DNA from: Clostridiales bacterium
GTDB lineage: Bacteria; Bacillota; Clostridia; Oscillospirales; CAG-272
Assembly (NCBI GenBank): GCA_011957885.1
Contig: BLMO01000122.1
Coordinates: 1 to 50,160 of the forward strand
Reading direction: 5' to 3'
Length of the DNA stretch: 50,160 bases
Shown: positions 43,001-50,160 of the stretch, in pieces
How the letters are laid out: every line of letters begins with the position of its first letter
Position numbering within the stretch: the stretch's first letter is position 1
Translations under genes and position numbers: made by a program
Notes under the pieces: model-generated
Database searches by the model: none
Told to the model about the DNA's origin: nothing
The model's input: the letters and a program-made list of their open reading frames with translations, nothing else

Positions 43001-45529
43001 ATGAAATATAAGGATATAACCTATGTACTGAGGGACGAGGCAATTGTTCCTTATAATATGGGAACTGTTGCGATTCATTTATATGATAATAATGAATCAT
43101 ATAAAAAATATGCATTTTCGAGTCCTGAAGTGAATGCTGCGGTTGAACTTTGTAAGGGTCATAGTTTGGATGATGAAGTTGAAGATATCGTAGCTGATCT
43201 TGCGATACCTGCAGGTTTTTATAAAAGATATATACGTTATTTTATTGTTTATGTGGAAGAAGATGTTGAGATAGCATGTTATCCAAGAATTAAATATGGG
43301 CATTGCAGATATTGGATAAACGGCAAGCTGGCTTTTATAGGCAACAGCGAAGACAACAATCCTATATTTATTTATAAATATAATTTGAAGAAAGGTAAAA
43401 ATATTTTTTGTATTGAACTGTGCTCTATTGGCGTTCCTTTTATTAAAATTGACATAGCCAACAGGGATGCAGAAAGCACTTGCGCATTGGCTGATAATAA
43501 TTTTTGGTTTACCCCCGGTGAATTCATAGTGAATTATAAGCAGCAGTCTATTAAAGATACAGGAATATTTGAATTCAATCTTCTTCCTCTTGATTTGACG
43601 CTTGTTGACTATGATTCTAAAGTGTTGCTTAGTATAGAAAATTTTGAAAATAAAAAAATACTTTTAGAAAAAGAAGTAAACTTTAAAGATGTTTTTGCCC
43701 TTGACTTATCTTTTATTCCCAATATGTCGGAGGACGAGTTCAATCATCTTACTGCTGTGTTTAAGGCGACCGGTAAGGACAGCTGCATTTATGAAAAGCG
43801 TGTGAGCGTTTACAGGCATCATCCAAAAGCAGAGTACCAAGCAAAATTGCTTCAAAAGGCAGAGGGAATTTTAAGGGAGAAACAACTTCCGGAACAGATA
43901 ATAAATAAAGCGAATTGTTTATTGCATAAACTTGTGTTAGAGGACGAAGAACCATATTATGGGGAGTCCTTGAAGCAACTCATTCAATCAATAGATAAAG
44001 GGATTTATTGTGATTCCAAGCCCGGGTTCAATGAACATTATGTCTTTTATTATTCAAAAGAGGATCGCAATTGCTATTATTACTATATTTTTCTACCTGA
44101 TCATTACGATCCCAACAAAAAATACCCGCTTTTATTGACACTTTCTCATGGACATATTGGGTATCATGCTGAATATCAGAATTCCAGAAGTTATTCTCAC
44201 CGCTTCAGTCGACGAAACGGTGGAGCAATCTATGCTGATATAGGTGGAAGAGGATGTACAACTGGGAGCTACATGGGTGAGACCTTTATTCTGAATGAAA
44301 TAAAGCATATTCTCAGTCATTTTTCTGTTGACAGAAACCGCATTTACGGTGTTGGGCATTGTGCCGGAAATATGTCGCTTTTTAATATTGCACAGACACA
44401 TCCCCATTTATTTGCAGGAATTTATGTGCGAAGCAGTACTCCCTATATGAAAAATGTCAAAAATTTATATAATGTACCCTGCTACTATTATGTTTCTTCC
44501 TATAAGTATGATGACTTCTCGCCAGTCAAAAAAAAGCTAAAGCGGGCACTGCCCAAATTGAATGTAATTTGGGCGCAGGATGTTTATTGGCACGATTTGG
44601 ATATGCTGCGATCCCAGTATACTACGGCAGCGATTAATAAGCTTATGTCGGAAAAAAGAGAAGAATATCCAAATGAGATATATTTCCGAACAGAATTTAA
44701 CCGGACAAACCGTGCTTATTACATCCAGATAGAATCTATACAAAAAGGAAAAAGCTTTGCCGCTTTCTCCTCAAAAATTATTGAAGGGAACATGTATATT
44801 CATACCCAGAACTGTACTGGTTTAAGGATAGATATACCGCCGCAGATAAATAAACAGGAATTTTCACTTGAAATAAACGGAAAACAATTTTCTTTTACTA
44901 AGTATAAACCAGACAGCATTATACTGCGGCATACAAAAAAGCATGGATTTGTACTGACCGGTGAAGCAAATACAAGGGTTTGCAGCTACAAAGGAACAGG
45001 CATTCTGGACGTCTATTTTGATCCTGTATGTGTTATTCGCTGTGATCCGTTGAATCAGGCAATTGCAAAAACGGCGAACGCTTTTGCGCATCCAACTTCT
45101 AATGCGGCTTACACATATATTTATGTGGATTATCCGATAAAAAAACTGGATAATTTGCCGGATGAAAAGGAAAATGCGTTGATTATTATTGATAATAACT
45201 GTCATCCATCACAGGAACTGCAATTCCTCAGAACAAAACTGCCAATACAAATGTATTCAGACGGATATGTTTATAACGGTCAGAAAAGAGCCGGAAAATA
45301 CTGTATTATGCAGGTAATATCGAATCCGTGGCAGGCGAATACAAGTGTGTTGTATGTCAATACAAATTGTGCTGAATTGTTCGGGCAAAGCCTTTTTACA
45401 AGAAAGGTTGTTATTTCTTCCTATATAAGCGGTATGCACCCGTATTTAAACAGTGTGGCGCTGATGTTTGACGGACATGTCTATTATACAGTAAAGGAGT
45501 GGGGAGATCCGCTTACAGCTGTCCAATAA
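43001..45529 (+). CDS. Large alpha/beta hydrolase with Cys nucleophile, candidate release enzyme
   Basis: An 842-residue protein with MKYKDITYVLRDEAIVPYNM as its start. Residues 1 to about 280 appear strand-rich and may be accessory domains. The alpha/beta hydrolase core (about 350-560) contains YIFLPDHYDPNKKYPLLLTL, GGAIYADIGGRGCTTGSYMG and the nucleophile elbow IYGVGHCAGNMSLF, where Cys454 replaces the usual Ser of GxSxG. The last 270 residues hold a further prolyl-oligopeptidase/esterase-associated region. It is the last gene of the locus, with GGAGACAT as ribosome site. Since no thioesterase domain is present anywhere, it may release, cyclise or trim the product; Cys-type thioesterases are known to do this. 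No signal peptide is seen. Confidence 0.65.
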   Translation: MKYKDITYVLRDEAIVPYNMGTVAIHLYDNNESYKKYAFSSPEVNAAVELCKGHSLDDEVEDIVADLAIPAGFYKRYIRYFIVYVEEDVEIACYPRIKYGHCRYWINGKLAFIGNSEDNNPIFIYKYNLKKGKNIFCIELCSIGVPFIKIDIANRDAESTCALADNNFWFTPGEFIVNYKQQSIKDTGIFEFNLLPLDLTLVDYDSKVLLSIENFENKKILLEKEVNFKDVFALDLSFIPNMSEDEFNHLTAVFKATGKDSCIYEKRVSVYRHHPKAEYQAKLLQKAEGILREKQLPEQIINKANCLLHKLVLEDEEPYYGESLKQLIQSIDKGIYCDSKPGFNEHYVFYYSKEDRNCYYYYIFLPDHYDPNKKYPLLLTLSHGHIGYHAEYQNSRSYSHRFSRRNGGAIYADIGGRGCTTGSYMGETFILNEIKHILSHFSVDRNRIYGVGHCAGNMSLFNIAQTHPHLFAGIYVRSSTPYMKNVKNLYNVPCYYYVSSYKYDDFSPVKKKLKRALPKLNVIWAQDVYWHDLDMLRSQYTTAAINKLMSEKREEYPNEIYFRTEFNRTNRAYYIQIESIQKGKSFAAFSSKIIEGNMYIHTQNCTGLRIDIPPQINKQEFSLEINGKQFSFTKYKPDSIILRHTKKHGFVLTGEANTRVCSYKGTGILDVYFDPVCVIRCDPLNQAIAKTANAFAHPTSNAAYTYIYVDYPIKKLDNLPDEKENALIIIDNNCHPSQELQFLRTKLPIQMYSDGYVYNGQKRAGKYCIMQVISNPWQANTSVLYVNTNCAELFGQSLFTRKVVISSYISGMHPYLNSVALMFDGHVYYTVKEWGDPLTAVQ

Positions 45530-45547
45530 GATTATATGAATATACAA

Positions 45548-45575
45548 CAGCCTCCGTAAAGGGGGCTGCTATTTC
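45548..45575 (+). terminator. Terminator-like hairpin ending the biosynthetic locus
   Basis: CAGCCTCC (45548-45555), loop GTAAA, GGGGGCTG (45561-45568), followed by CTATTTC. The stem has one T-G wobble and the T tract is weak. Its position, 19 bp after the last stop, supports the call. Confidence 0.55.
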
Positions 45576-45582
45576 AGATTTA

Positions 45583-45609
45583 ATAAAAAGGCTCCCTGGT
45601 AAAGGGAGC
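45583..45609 (-). terminator. Rho-independent terminator of the nitrogen operon (minus strand)
   Basis: GCTCCCT (45591-45597), loop GGTAA, AGGGAGC (45603-45609). On the minus strand the stem is followed by CTTTTTATT. It closes the convergent minus-strand operon. Confidence 0.8.
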
Positions 45610-45667
45610 ATGTCAGTCAAGCTGGGCTGATGAGGGTTTGTAACACTTTCGATGCATTGAGTATTCG

Positions 45668-46252
45668 TCATGCATATGTATGGATGATCTTTTCCGCAAC
45701 CTGCCGTTTAGAAACACATAAGTCCATTGCCTGCTTTTCTATATATCGATGAGCCGATGATTCGTCCATTTTCAGTTCACTGATCAACAGCCATTTCGCC
45801 CGGTTTACAAGCCGGATTTCTTCCATTTTTTCTTCTATGGACAGGGAGCTTTTTTCAAATTTACGCAAACGTTCTCTGCTGCTTGCCATCCAGAAAAGGG
45901 CTTGTGTGATTGTTTGTTTCGAGGTGGGCTTGGGTAAGGTGAAAACGCCGTGCCCCATGACTCTATCATATGTTTCACCGTGAATATCGGCGCGGATGAA
46001 CAGCAAAACAACGGTTCCTTTGCCGGCACATGCGTCAATGGCGAATCGGATGCCCGGATCATCCGGCAGAGGTGAATTGATAATAACAAAATCAAAGGCT
46101 CGCTCGGCAAGAATCCGCTTAGCAGTGCTGATATCGGAAACCGTATGTGTGGGGGAGAAGGTGGATGAGGGGAGAAGCTCAGACAAAGCAGTATTAAAGT
46201 TTTCTGCGGCCGAAACGATCAGAACACTGTATACACGTTCTTTCAGATCCAT
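45668..46252 (-). CDS. ANTAR-domain antiterminator with pseudo-receiver domain
   Basis: A 194-residue protein. Residues 1-120 form a response-regulator receiver fold (VYSVLIVSAAENFNTALSEL, then FDFVIINSPLPDD). The usual phosphate-accepting Asp at the end of strand 3 appears to be Asn, so it may not be phosphorylated. The C-terminal ANTAR domain (about 135-190, EEIRLVNRAKWLLISELKMD, then SAHRYIEKQAMDLCVSKRQV) binds two-hairpin RNA motifs and prevents termination in nitrogen genes. GGAGGGGAGCAA is the ribosome site. It is the last gene of the operon, just after glutamine synthetase, and probably adjusts expression of this or other nitrogen-assimilation transcripts. Confidence 0.9.
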   Translation of the reverse strand: MDLKERVYSVLIVSAAENFNTALSELLPSSTFSPTHTVSDISTAKRILAERAFDFVIINSPLPDDPGIRFAIDACAGKGTVVLLFIRADIHGETYDRVMGHGVFTLPKPTSKQTITQALFWMASSRERLRKFEKSSLSIEEKMEEIRLVNRAKWLLISELKMDESSAHRYIEKQAMDLCVSKRQVAEKIIHTYA

Positions 46253-46282
46253 TTGCTCCCCTCCTTTTGGCAGTGCGCCGAT

Positions 46283-47494
46283 TTATTTTTGACAATAGAT
46301 ATCTAAAATTGCCTTTGGAATATATTTTCTGATGAAGTCGCTGTCTGCTGCAGCTTTGCAGGCGGCGTCCAAGTCCGTCGGCAGCTGTTTGAAGCCTGTA
46401 AGCGCTGCGGCGTCTGCTTTATATAGGTTGAAATCTGCTGCAGCCTGCAAAGGGAGTTTGGCTTCAATTCCGTATAAAACAGCATAAATCATCAACGTAA
46501 ATGCGAGATAGGGATTGGCTGTCGGATCCGGAGAACGAAGCTCGGAACGGCGGTATTCATCCAAAGCGGCGGGAACCCGTACAAGCTGGGAGCGGTTTTG
46601 GCTGGACCAAGAAATATATCCCGGAGCTTTGTTCCTGCCGAATCGGTGGTAGGAATTTTCCGTGGGGTTTAAAAATGCGGTCATATCTCTCACTTTGTCG
46701 AGAATTCCTGCGATCATATAATCAAAATTGTCGGTACCGTCCATAGTTTTTACCGATAAATTGATGTGAAATCCGTTGCCCGGTTTATTTTCCAGCGGTT
46801 TGGCGCTGAAATCTGCCCACAGCCCGTTCCGGCGCGCCACTGTTTTGACAACGGTTTGAAAGGTCATCACATTGTCGGCAGCTGTTAATGCGTCCGAATA
46901 CCGGAAGTCAATTTCATTCTGTCCCGGACCTTCTTCATGGTGGGAGCTTTCGGGACGGATTCCCATTTGCTCTAAGGTCAAGCAGATTTCGCGCCGGATA
47001 TTTTCGCCTCTGTCATCGGGAGCGATATCCATATATCCTGCTTCATCGTAGGGGATTTTTGTGGGCTTCCCGGTTTCGTCCAGCATAAAGAGATAGAACT
47101 CCTGCTCGGCGCCAAAGGAAAAGTAGTGCCCGGCGCGGTGCGCGTCCTCTGCCGCTTTTTTTAGAAGATTTCGGGTATCGCACTCAAAAGGCCTGCCGTC
47201 CGGATAAGTGATGCCGGCAAACATACGCACAACCCTGCCGTGCTCCGGTCTCCAGGGAAGCTGGGTCAGGGTTTCCGGTTCCGGATGCAGCAGCAGATCG
47301 GAATGGGTTTCGTCCCCGAATCCGGCAATGGCGGAAGCGTCAAAAGCAATTCCGTATTCAAAAGCCCGCGGAAGTTCTTCCGGCATGATAGAGATGTTTT
47401 TTTGTCTGCCGAATACATCGCAGAAAGCAAGGCGGATAAATTTCACGTCTTCTTCATGGACATATTGCAAAATCTCCTGCTTTGAATACTTCAT
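46283..47494 (-). CDS. glnA: Glutamine synthetase, short form
   Basis: A 403-residue glutamine synthetase. It has FIRLAFCDVFGRQKNISIMP at the start, then FDASAIAGFGDETHSDLLL. The active-site motif GAEQEFYLF is near 125, with SSHHEEGPGQNEIDFRY near 185 and GNGFHINLSVK with the catalytic His. NKAPGYISWSSQNRSQLVRVP and RRSELRSPDPTANPYLAF complete the catalytic core. It makes glutamine from glutamate, ammonia and ATP. It is about 40 residues shorter than standard GlnA; the usual adenylylation Tyr segment at the C-terminus is not evident. AAAGGTACGGTC precedes ATG weakly. It lies between the GlxC-like gene and the ANTAR regulator in a nitrogen-assimilation operon. Confidence 0.9.
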   Translation of the reverse strand: MKYSKQEILQYVHEEDVKFIRLAFCDVFGRQKNISIMPEELPRAFEYGIAFDASAIAGFGDETHSDLLLHPEPETLTQLPWRPEHGRVVRMFAGITYPDGRPFECDTRNLLKKAAEDAHRAGHYFSFGAEQEFYLFMLDETGKPTKIPYDEAGYMDIAPDDRGENIRREICLTLEQMGIRPESSHHEEGPGQNEIDFRYSDALTAADNVMTFQTVVKTVARRNGLWADFSAKPLENKPGNGFHINLSVKTMDGTDNFDYMIAGILDKVRDMTAFLNPTENSYHRFGRNKAPGYISWSSQNRSQLVRVPAALDEYRRSELRSPDPTANPYLAFTLMIYAVLYGIEAKLPLQAAADFNLYKADAAALTGFKQLPTDLDAACKAAADSDFIRKYIPKAILDIYCQK

Positions 47495-47536
47495 AATTTA
47501 TGACCGTACCTTTCTTGTGTATTTATAATGCTGTTT

Positions 47537-48259
47537 TTAATTTGCTACATACATTTGCTTATATGGATTTTTACTGTCGGGGGTGACAACAGTAAAGGGG
47601 GCGTTCAGTACGTCCGCCGCATTGTATCCGAACAGTGCGCAGTATTCAGAAATGTACGCTTTGAATGTATCAAAGTCTGCATCCTCTGCCGGTCTGATTG
47701 TGACCTGATGGGGGAAGTGGATGTTTTTACAGTCTCCCCGTAAAAACATTTTACCACCATGCATACCGGTGCAGGGGAAATTACCTACAATGGGTTTACT
47801 GCCCGATTCCAATCCAAGCACGATGATGATTCCTCCTGCTTGATACTCACCCAAAAAGCTTCCCGCTGTACCGCCGATCACCATTACCGGGACTTTATCT
47901 TCGTATGCTTTCATGTGGATGCCGGCACGGTATCCGGCGCCGCCGCGCACATAGATTTTACCGCCGCGCATGGCGTAGCCTGCCGCATCGCCTGTGCTTC
48001 CATGAATGATGATTTTTCCTTCATTCATGGTATCTCCTACAGCGTCCTGCGCGTTGGCATGGACCGTGATAGATGCACCGTTCAAGTAAGCGCCCATTGC
48101 GTTTCCGGGAACTCCGTCAATGGTGATTTCTTTATCCGACATACCCGCGGCAATAAAGCGCTGCCCGCAGCAATTGGTAATCGTGCAAGGAGCATTGCTT
48201 TCCCGCAGCTTTTCATTCAGGCTTTTATAATCCAGCATCGCTGCATCAATTGTTATCAT
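47537..48259 (-). CDS. Glutamate synthase GXGXG-domain protein (GltB domain 3/GlxC type)
   Basis: A 240-residue protein equal to the C-terminal right-handed beta-helix domain of glutamate synthase large subunits. The repeating glycine ladder is clear: ITIDGVPGNAMGAYLNGASI, AQDAVGDTMNEGKIIIHGST, GDAAGYAMRGGKIYVRGGAG and GGTAGSFLGEYQAGGIIIVL. In many Clostridia and archaea the glutamate synthase domains are separate genes that assemble into one complex, and the neighbours here supply the other parts. The start overlaps the stop of the FAD oxidoreductase by one base. It has a structural and channelling role, with no catalytic site of its own. Confidence 0.9.
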   Translation of the reverse strand: MITIDAAMLDYKSLNEKLRESNAPCTITNCCGQRFIAAGMSDKEITIDGVPGNAMGAYLNGASITVHANAQDAVGDTMNEGKIIIHGSTGDAAGYAMRGGKIYVRGGAGYRAGIHMKAYEDKVPVMVIGGTAGSFLGEYQAGGIIIVLGLESGSKPIVGNFPCTGMHGGKMFLRGDCKNIHFPHQVTIRPAEDADFDTFKAYISEYCALFGYNAADVLNAPFTVVTPDSKNPYKQMYVAN

Positions 48260-49506
48260 TATACCACACCTCCGAACTTTTTTCTACGAACTTTTGGAGA
48301 AAACGCAGCAGAAGTTGCAACTGTCTTCAGCATCTCGAAATCCAGTGTGTCGAGCGGTGTTTTCTCGCGAATCAAAGAAGTATATATGCCGGCGCGTTCT
48401 GTTTCTCCGATCAGGATGAATCCGGTGAGCAGTCCGTCGCGGATAAACAGTCTTTTCAATTTGCCTTCGCTTTTTTCTTCATAAAGACGACCGCCTGCTT
48501 CTTCTCCGAAATAACTTCCTGCCGTCATTGCATGCAGCCCGAAAAATCCAATGGAATTCATGGGGATTGCTTTGTCAAAGGTTTTGTCGCCGCCAGCCAT
48601 ATTGACGCCGGCGCAGTCGCCCTGCATATATGCATTGGGCAGGATTGCCAGCACCCTTTTGCCTCCAAGGGAAATATCTTCGCCTTCTGTACAGTCGCCT
48701 GCTGCGTAAATATCAGCGGCAGTTGTCCGCATCCGGTTATCCACAAGGATGCCCCGGTTTACCGCGCCGCCTGCATCACTGACAAGGGAAGTGTTGGCGC
48801 GCACACCTACGGCAAGCACCAGCACGTCAAAATCTACCGTTTTTCCGCTTTTCATGAAAGCGGTATTTTTCTCAAACCGAGCGGCACTGTCGCCAAGCAG
48901 AAAGTGGATACCGTTTGCTTCCAGATGCGCCTGCATCATAGCGGCGCATTCCGTATCTAAAATGCTGGAAAGAACCCGATCTGAAAGATCACACACCGTA
49001 ATGTCTGCCACTCTGTCCCGCAGTCCTTCGGCACATTTCAGACCGATCAGTCCTGCACCGACAATCAAAACCCTGGAATCCTTCCGAATGGCGGCTTCAA
49101 GGCTGAGTGTATCGTCCAGAGTCATAAAGGAAAATTTATTTTCCACCGTATCCAGCCCTTCCATAGGCGGGATAAAGGGAGAGGAGCCTGCCGCAACGCA
49201 CACGGCGGTATAGGGCAGGGCAGTTCCATCCTCCAGCAGGACGCGTTTGGTTTTGGTATCAATTTTTGCTGCAGTCTTGCCATAGAGAACTTTGCAGCCC
49301 ATTTTATCATAAAAGTTGGCACTGCGGTATTGCATCCGTTCCAAATCTGTTTTGCCTTCGAGATAGTAGGAAATGAGCGGGCGGCAGTAGACTGGATGCC
49401 GCTCGGCAGAAACAATGGTGATTTTACTCTCTGTGTCTATGCTGCGGATTCCTTCAATACAGCCGGTGGCGGCAGTACCGTTTCCGATAATAACATACTC
49501 CTTCAT
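48259..49506 (-). CDS. FAD-dependent pyridine nucleotide-disulfide-type oxidoreductase
   Basis: A 415-residue NAD(P)H:acceptor flavoprotein. The N-terminal FAD site is YVIIGNGTAATGCIEGIR. YCRPLISYYL follows, then TAVCVAAGSSPFIPP and the NAD-binding VLIVGAGLIGLKCAEGL, and the second FAD contact IYAAGDCTEGEDI. The architecture resembles rubredoxin reductase/nitrite reductase-type subunits. Beside the ferredoxin and glutamate synthase genes, it most likely passes electrons from NAD(P)H to the glutamate synthase complex, as the small subunit does elsewhere. It overlaps the ferredoxin gene by 4 bp and the GlxC-like gene by 1 bp. Confidence 0.9.
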   Translation of the reverse strand: MKEYVIIGNGTAATGCIEGIRSIDTESKITIVSAERHPVYCRPLISYYLEGKTDLERMQYRSANFYDKMGCKVLYGKTAAKIDTKTKRVLLEDGTALPYTAVCVAAGSSPFIPPMEGLDTVENKFSFMTLDDTLSLEAAIRKDSRVLIVGAGLIGLKCAEGLRDRVADITVCDLSDRVLSSILDTECAAMMQAHLEANGIHFLLGDSAARFEKNTAFMKSGKTVDFDVLVLAVGVRANTSLVSDAGGAVNRGILVDNRMRTTAADIYAAGDCTEGEDISLGGKRVLAILPNAYMQGDCAGVNMAGGDKTFDKAIPMNSIGFFGLHAMTAGSYFGEEAGGRLYEEKSEGKLKRLFIRDGLLTGFILIGETERAGIYTSLIREKTPLDTLDFEMLKTVATSAAFSPKVRRKKFGGVV

Positions 49507-49943
49507 GCGTTTTCCTCCCGTTCTTCATAAACGATGGCGCGGTTGGGACAGTTTTTCACACAGGCAGGTTCACCGCCGGAATTTTCCAGACAAAGTTCAC
49601 ATTTTTGCATGATTCCGTTCTCGCCGGGGGACAGTGCGCCAAATGGGCACACCAGAACGCAGGTGAGACAGCCAACGCATTTTTGTTGATCCACACAAAT
49701 CACGCCATCTTTTTTAGAAAGAGCACCGGCAATACAGCTTTTCACACAAATGGGGTCGGGACAATGGCGGCAGGATACTGCAAAGGATATTTTTTCGTCT
49801 CCCTCTATATGGATGCGGGGAAATATTTTTTTGCCCTTCAGGGCAGTGGGCATATCTGTCATACCGGAATTGGAAAACGCACAGATATATTCACATAAAT
49901 GGCAGCCCAGACACCATTCTTCGTTTACATAAACTCGTTTCAT
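49503..49943 (-). CDS. 4Fe-4S dicluster ferredoxin-type electron-transfer protein
   Basis: A 146-residue protein with several cluster motifs: CLGCHLCEYIC near the start, CRHCPDPICVKSC in the middle, CVGCLTCVLVCP, and CELC with CVKNCP at the end. This is the layout of HycB/DmsB-like dicluster ferredoxins. It probably connects the adjacent FAD oxidoreductase with the glutamate synthase subunit. The gene is translationally coupled to the oxidoreductase by a 4-bp overlap and begins 25 bp after the glutamate synthase stop. Confidence 0.9.
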   Translation of the reverse strand: MKRVYVNEEWCLGCHLCEYICAFSNSGMTDMPTALKGKKIFPRIHIEGDEKISFAVSCRHCPDPICVKSCIAGALSKKDGVICVDQQKCVGCLTCVLVCPFGALSPGENGIMQKCELCLENSGGEPACVKNCPNRAIVYEEREENA

Positions 49944-49968
49944 TGTGTTATTCCTTTACATGGGAAAT

Positions 49969-50160
49969 TTATTCGCCGGCATGTGCAATGCCAAGAATCT
50001 CAAGTTCCTTATCTGTGAGTCCGATTCCGCGGAGCATCAAACGGTTTCCACGCAGCGCTTCAATGGAATTGATGCCCATACCGCCCATGAGTTCCTTGAT
50101 TTCATGGCGCCATGCGGTCATCAGATTGATCAGACGCTCGCTTCCCATATCCGGATTCAG
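49969..50160 (-). CDS. Glutamate synthase large-subunit FMN domain, C-terminal end (partial)
   Basis: The last 63 codons of a gene entering from the right. SERLINLMTAWRHEIKELMG, GMGINSIEALRGNRLMLRGI and LTDKELEILGIAHAGE match the C-terminal end of the FMN-binding glutamate synthase domain (GltB domain 2), with its conserved GxxxxxxLRGNRxxLRG segment. As a separate domain gene it fits the split glutamate synthase arrangement of this operon. The catalytic centre lies outside the window. Confidence 0.85.
   Translation of the reverse strand: MNPDMGSERLINLMTAWRHEIKELMGGMGINSIEALRGNRLMLRGIGLTDKELEILGIAHAGE

Noticed and set aside
47759..49530. Long plus-strand frames opposite the nitrogen operon
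   Set aside because: They mirror GC-rich, well-recognised minus-strand genes and have no family resemblance or ribosome sites.
1..50160. CRISPR arrays, tRNA or rRNA genes
   Set aside because: I scanned for regularly spaced direct repeats and for tRNA-like arms ending in CCA and saw none that I could support.

Overview
The window looks like low-GC Gram-positive DNA of the class Clostridia, probably an anaerobe of the Oscillospiraceae/Lachnospiraceae type. The evidence is AGGAGG-type ribosome sites, many oxygen-sensitive Fe-S and radical-SAM enzymes, relics of clostridial integrative elements, a LoaP-type antiterminator, and an ANTAR/glutamine synthetase/split glutamate synthase cluster at the right end. 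The organism assignment is inference.

Layout. (1) 1-7.3 kb is a mobile and decayed zone: two joined IS3-type transposase remnants, a sigma region-4 fragment, an HxlR regulator divergent from two radical-SAM genes, an ICE-type sigma-like gene, and relics of mazF, an FMN reductase, a GrpB-like gene and htpG. (2) 7.4-45.5 kb is one long plus-strand biosynthetic locus, visibly AT-rich. It opens with loaP, then a near-consensus promoter overlapped by a perfect 25-bp palindrome, then a long leader with a second hairpin. (3) 45.6-50.2 kb is a GC-richer, intact minus-strand nitrogen-assimilation operon: glutamate synthase parts, ferredoxin, FAD oxidoreductase, GlxC-like protein, glutamine synthetase and an ANTAR regulator. 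Back-to-back terminators separate it from the locus.

The biosynthetic locus encodes a dissociated PKS/NRPS-like pathway: two adenylation-carrier proteins, an FkbO/Hyg5-type chorismatase-like protein, a KS-ACP-C protein, a trans-acting malonyl transferase, discrete carrier proteins, free condensation domains, three BtrH/C39-like acyltransferase-type proteins, four paralogous B12-type radical-SAM enzymes, two U32-family Fe-S proteins, an aldo/keto reductase, a glycosyltransferase, a NodU/CmcH carbamoyltransferase, a beta-propeller-like protein and a terminal alpha/beta hydrolase with a Cys nucleophile. A reasonable but untested reading is this: a chorismate-derived or other non-amino acid starter is loaded, extended by malonyl and amino acid units, tailored anaerobically, glycosylated and carbamoylated, then moved to an amine or released. 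A stand-alone GyrI/AraC-type effector-binding protein may sense the product.

Several genes here and in the left flank are broken by apparent one-base losses, mostly in short homopolymers. Either the assembly has homopolymer errors or the locus is decaying. One NRPS module (41.2-43.0 kb) is truly damaged, with a large in-module deletion.
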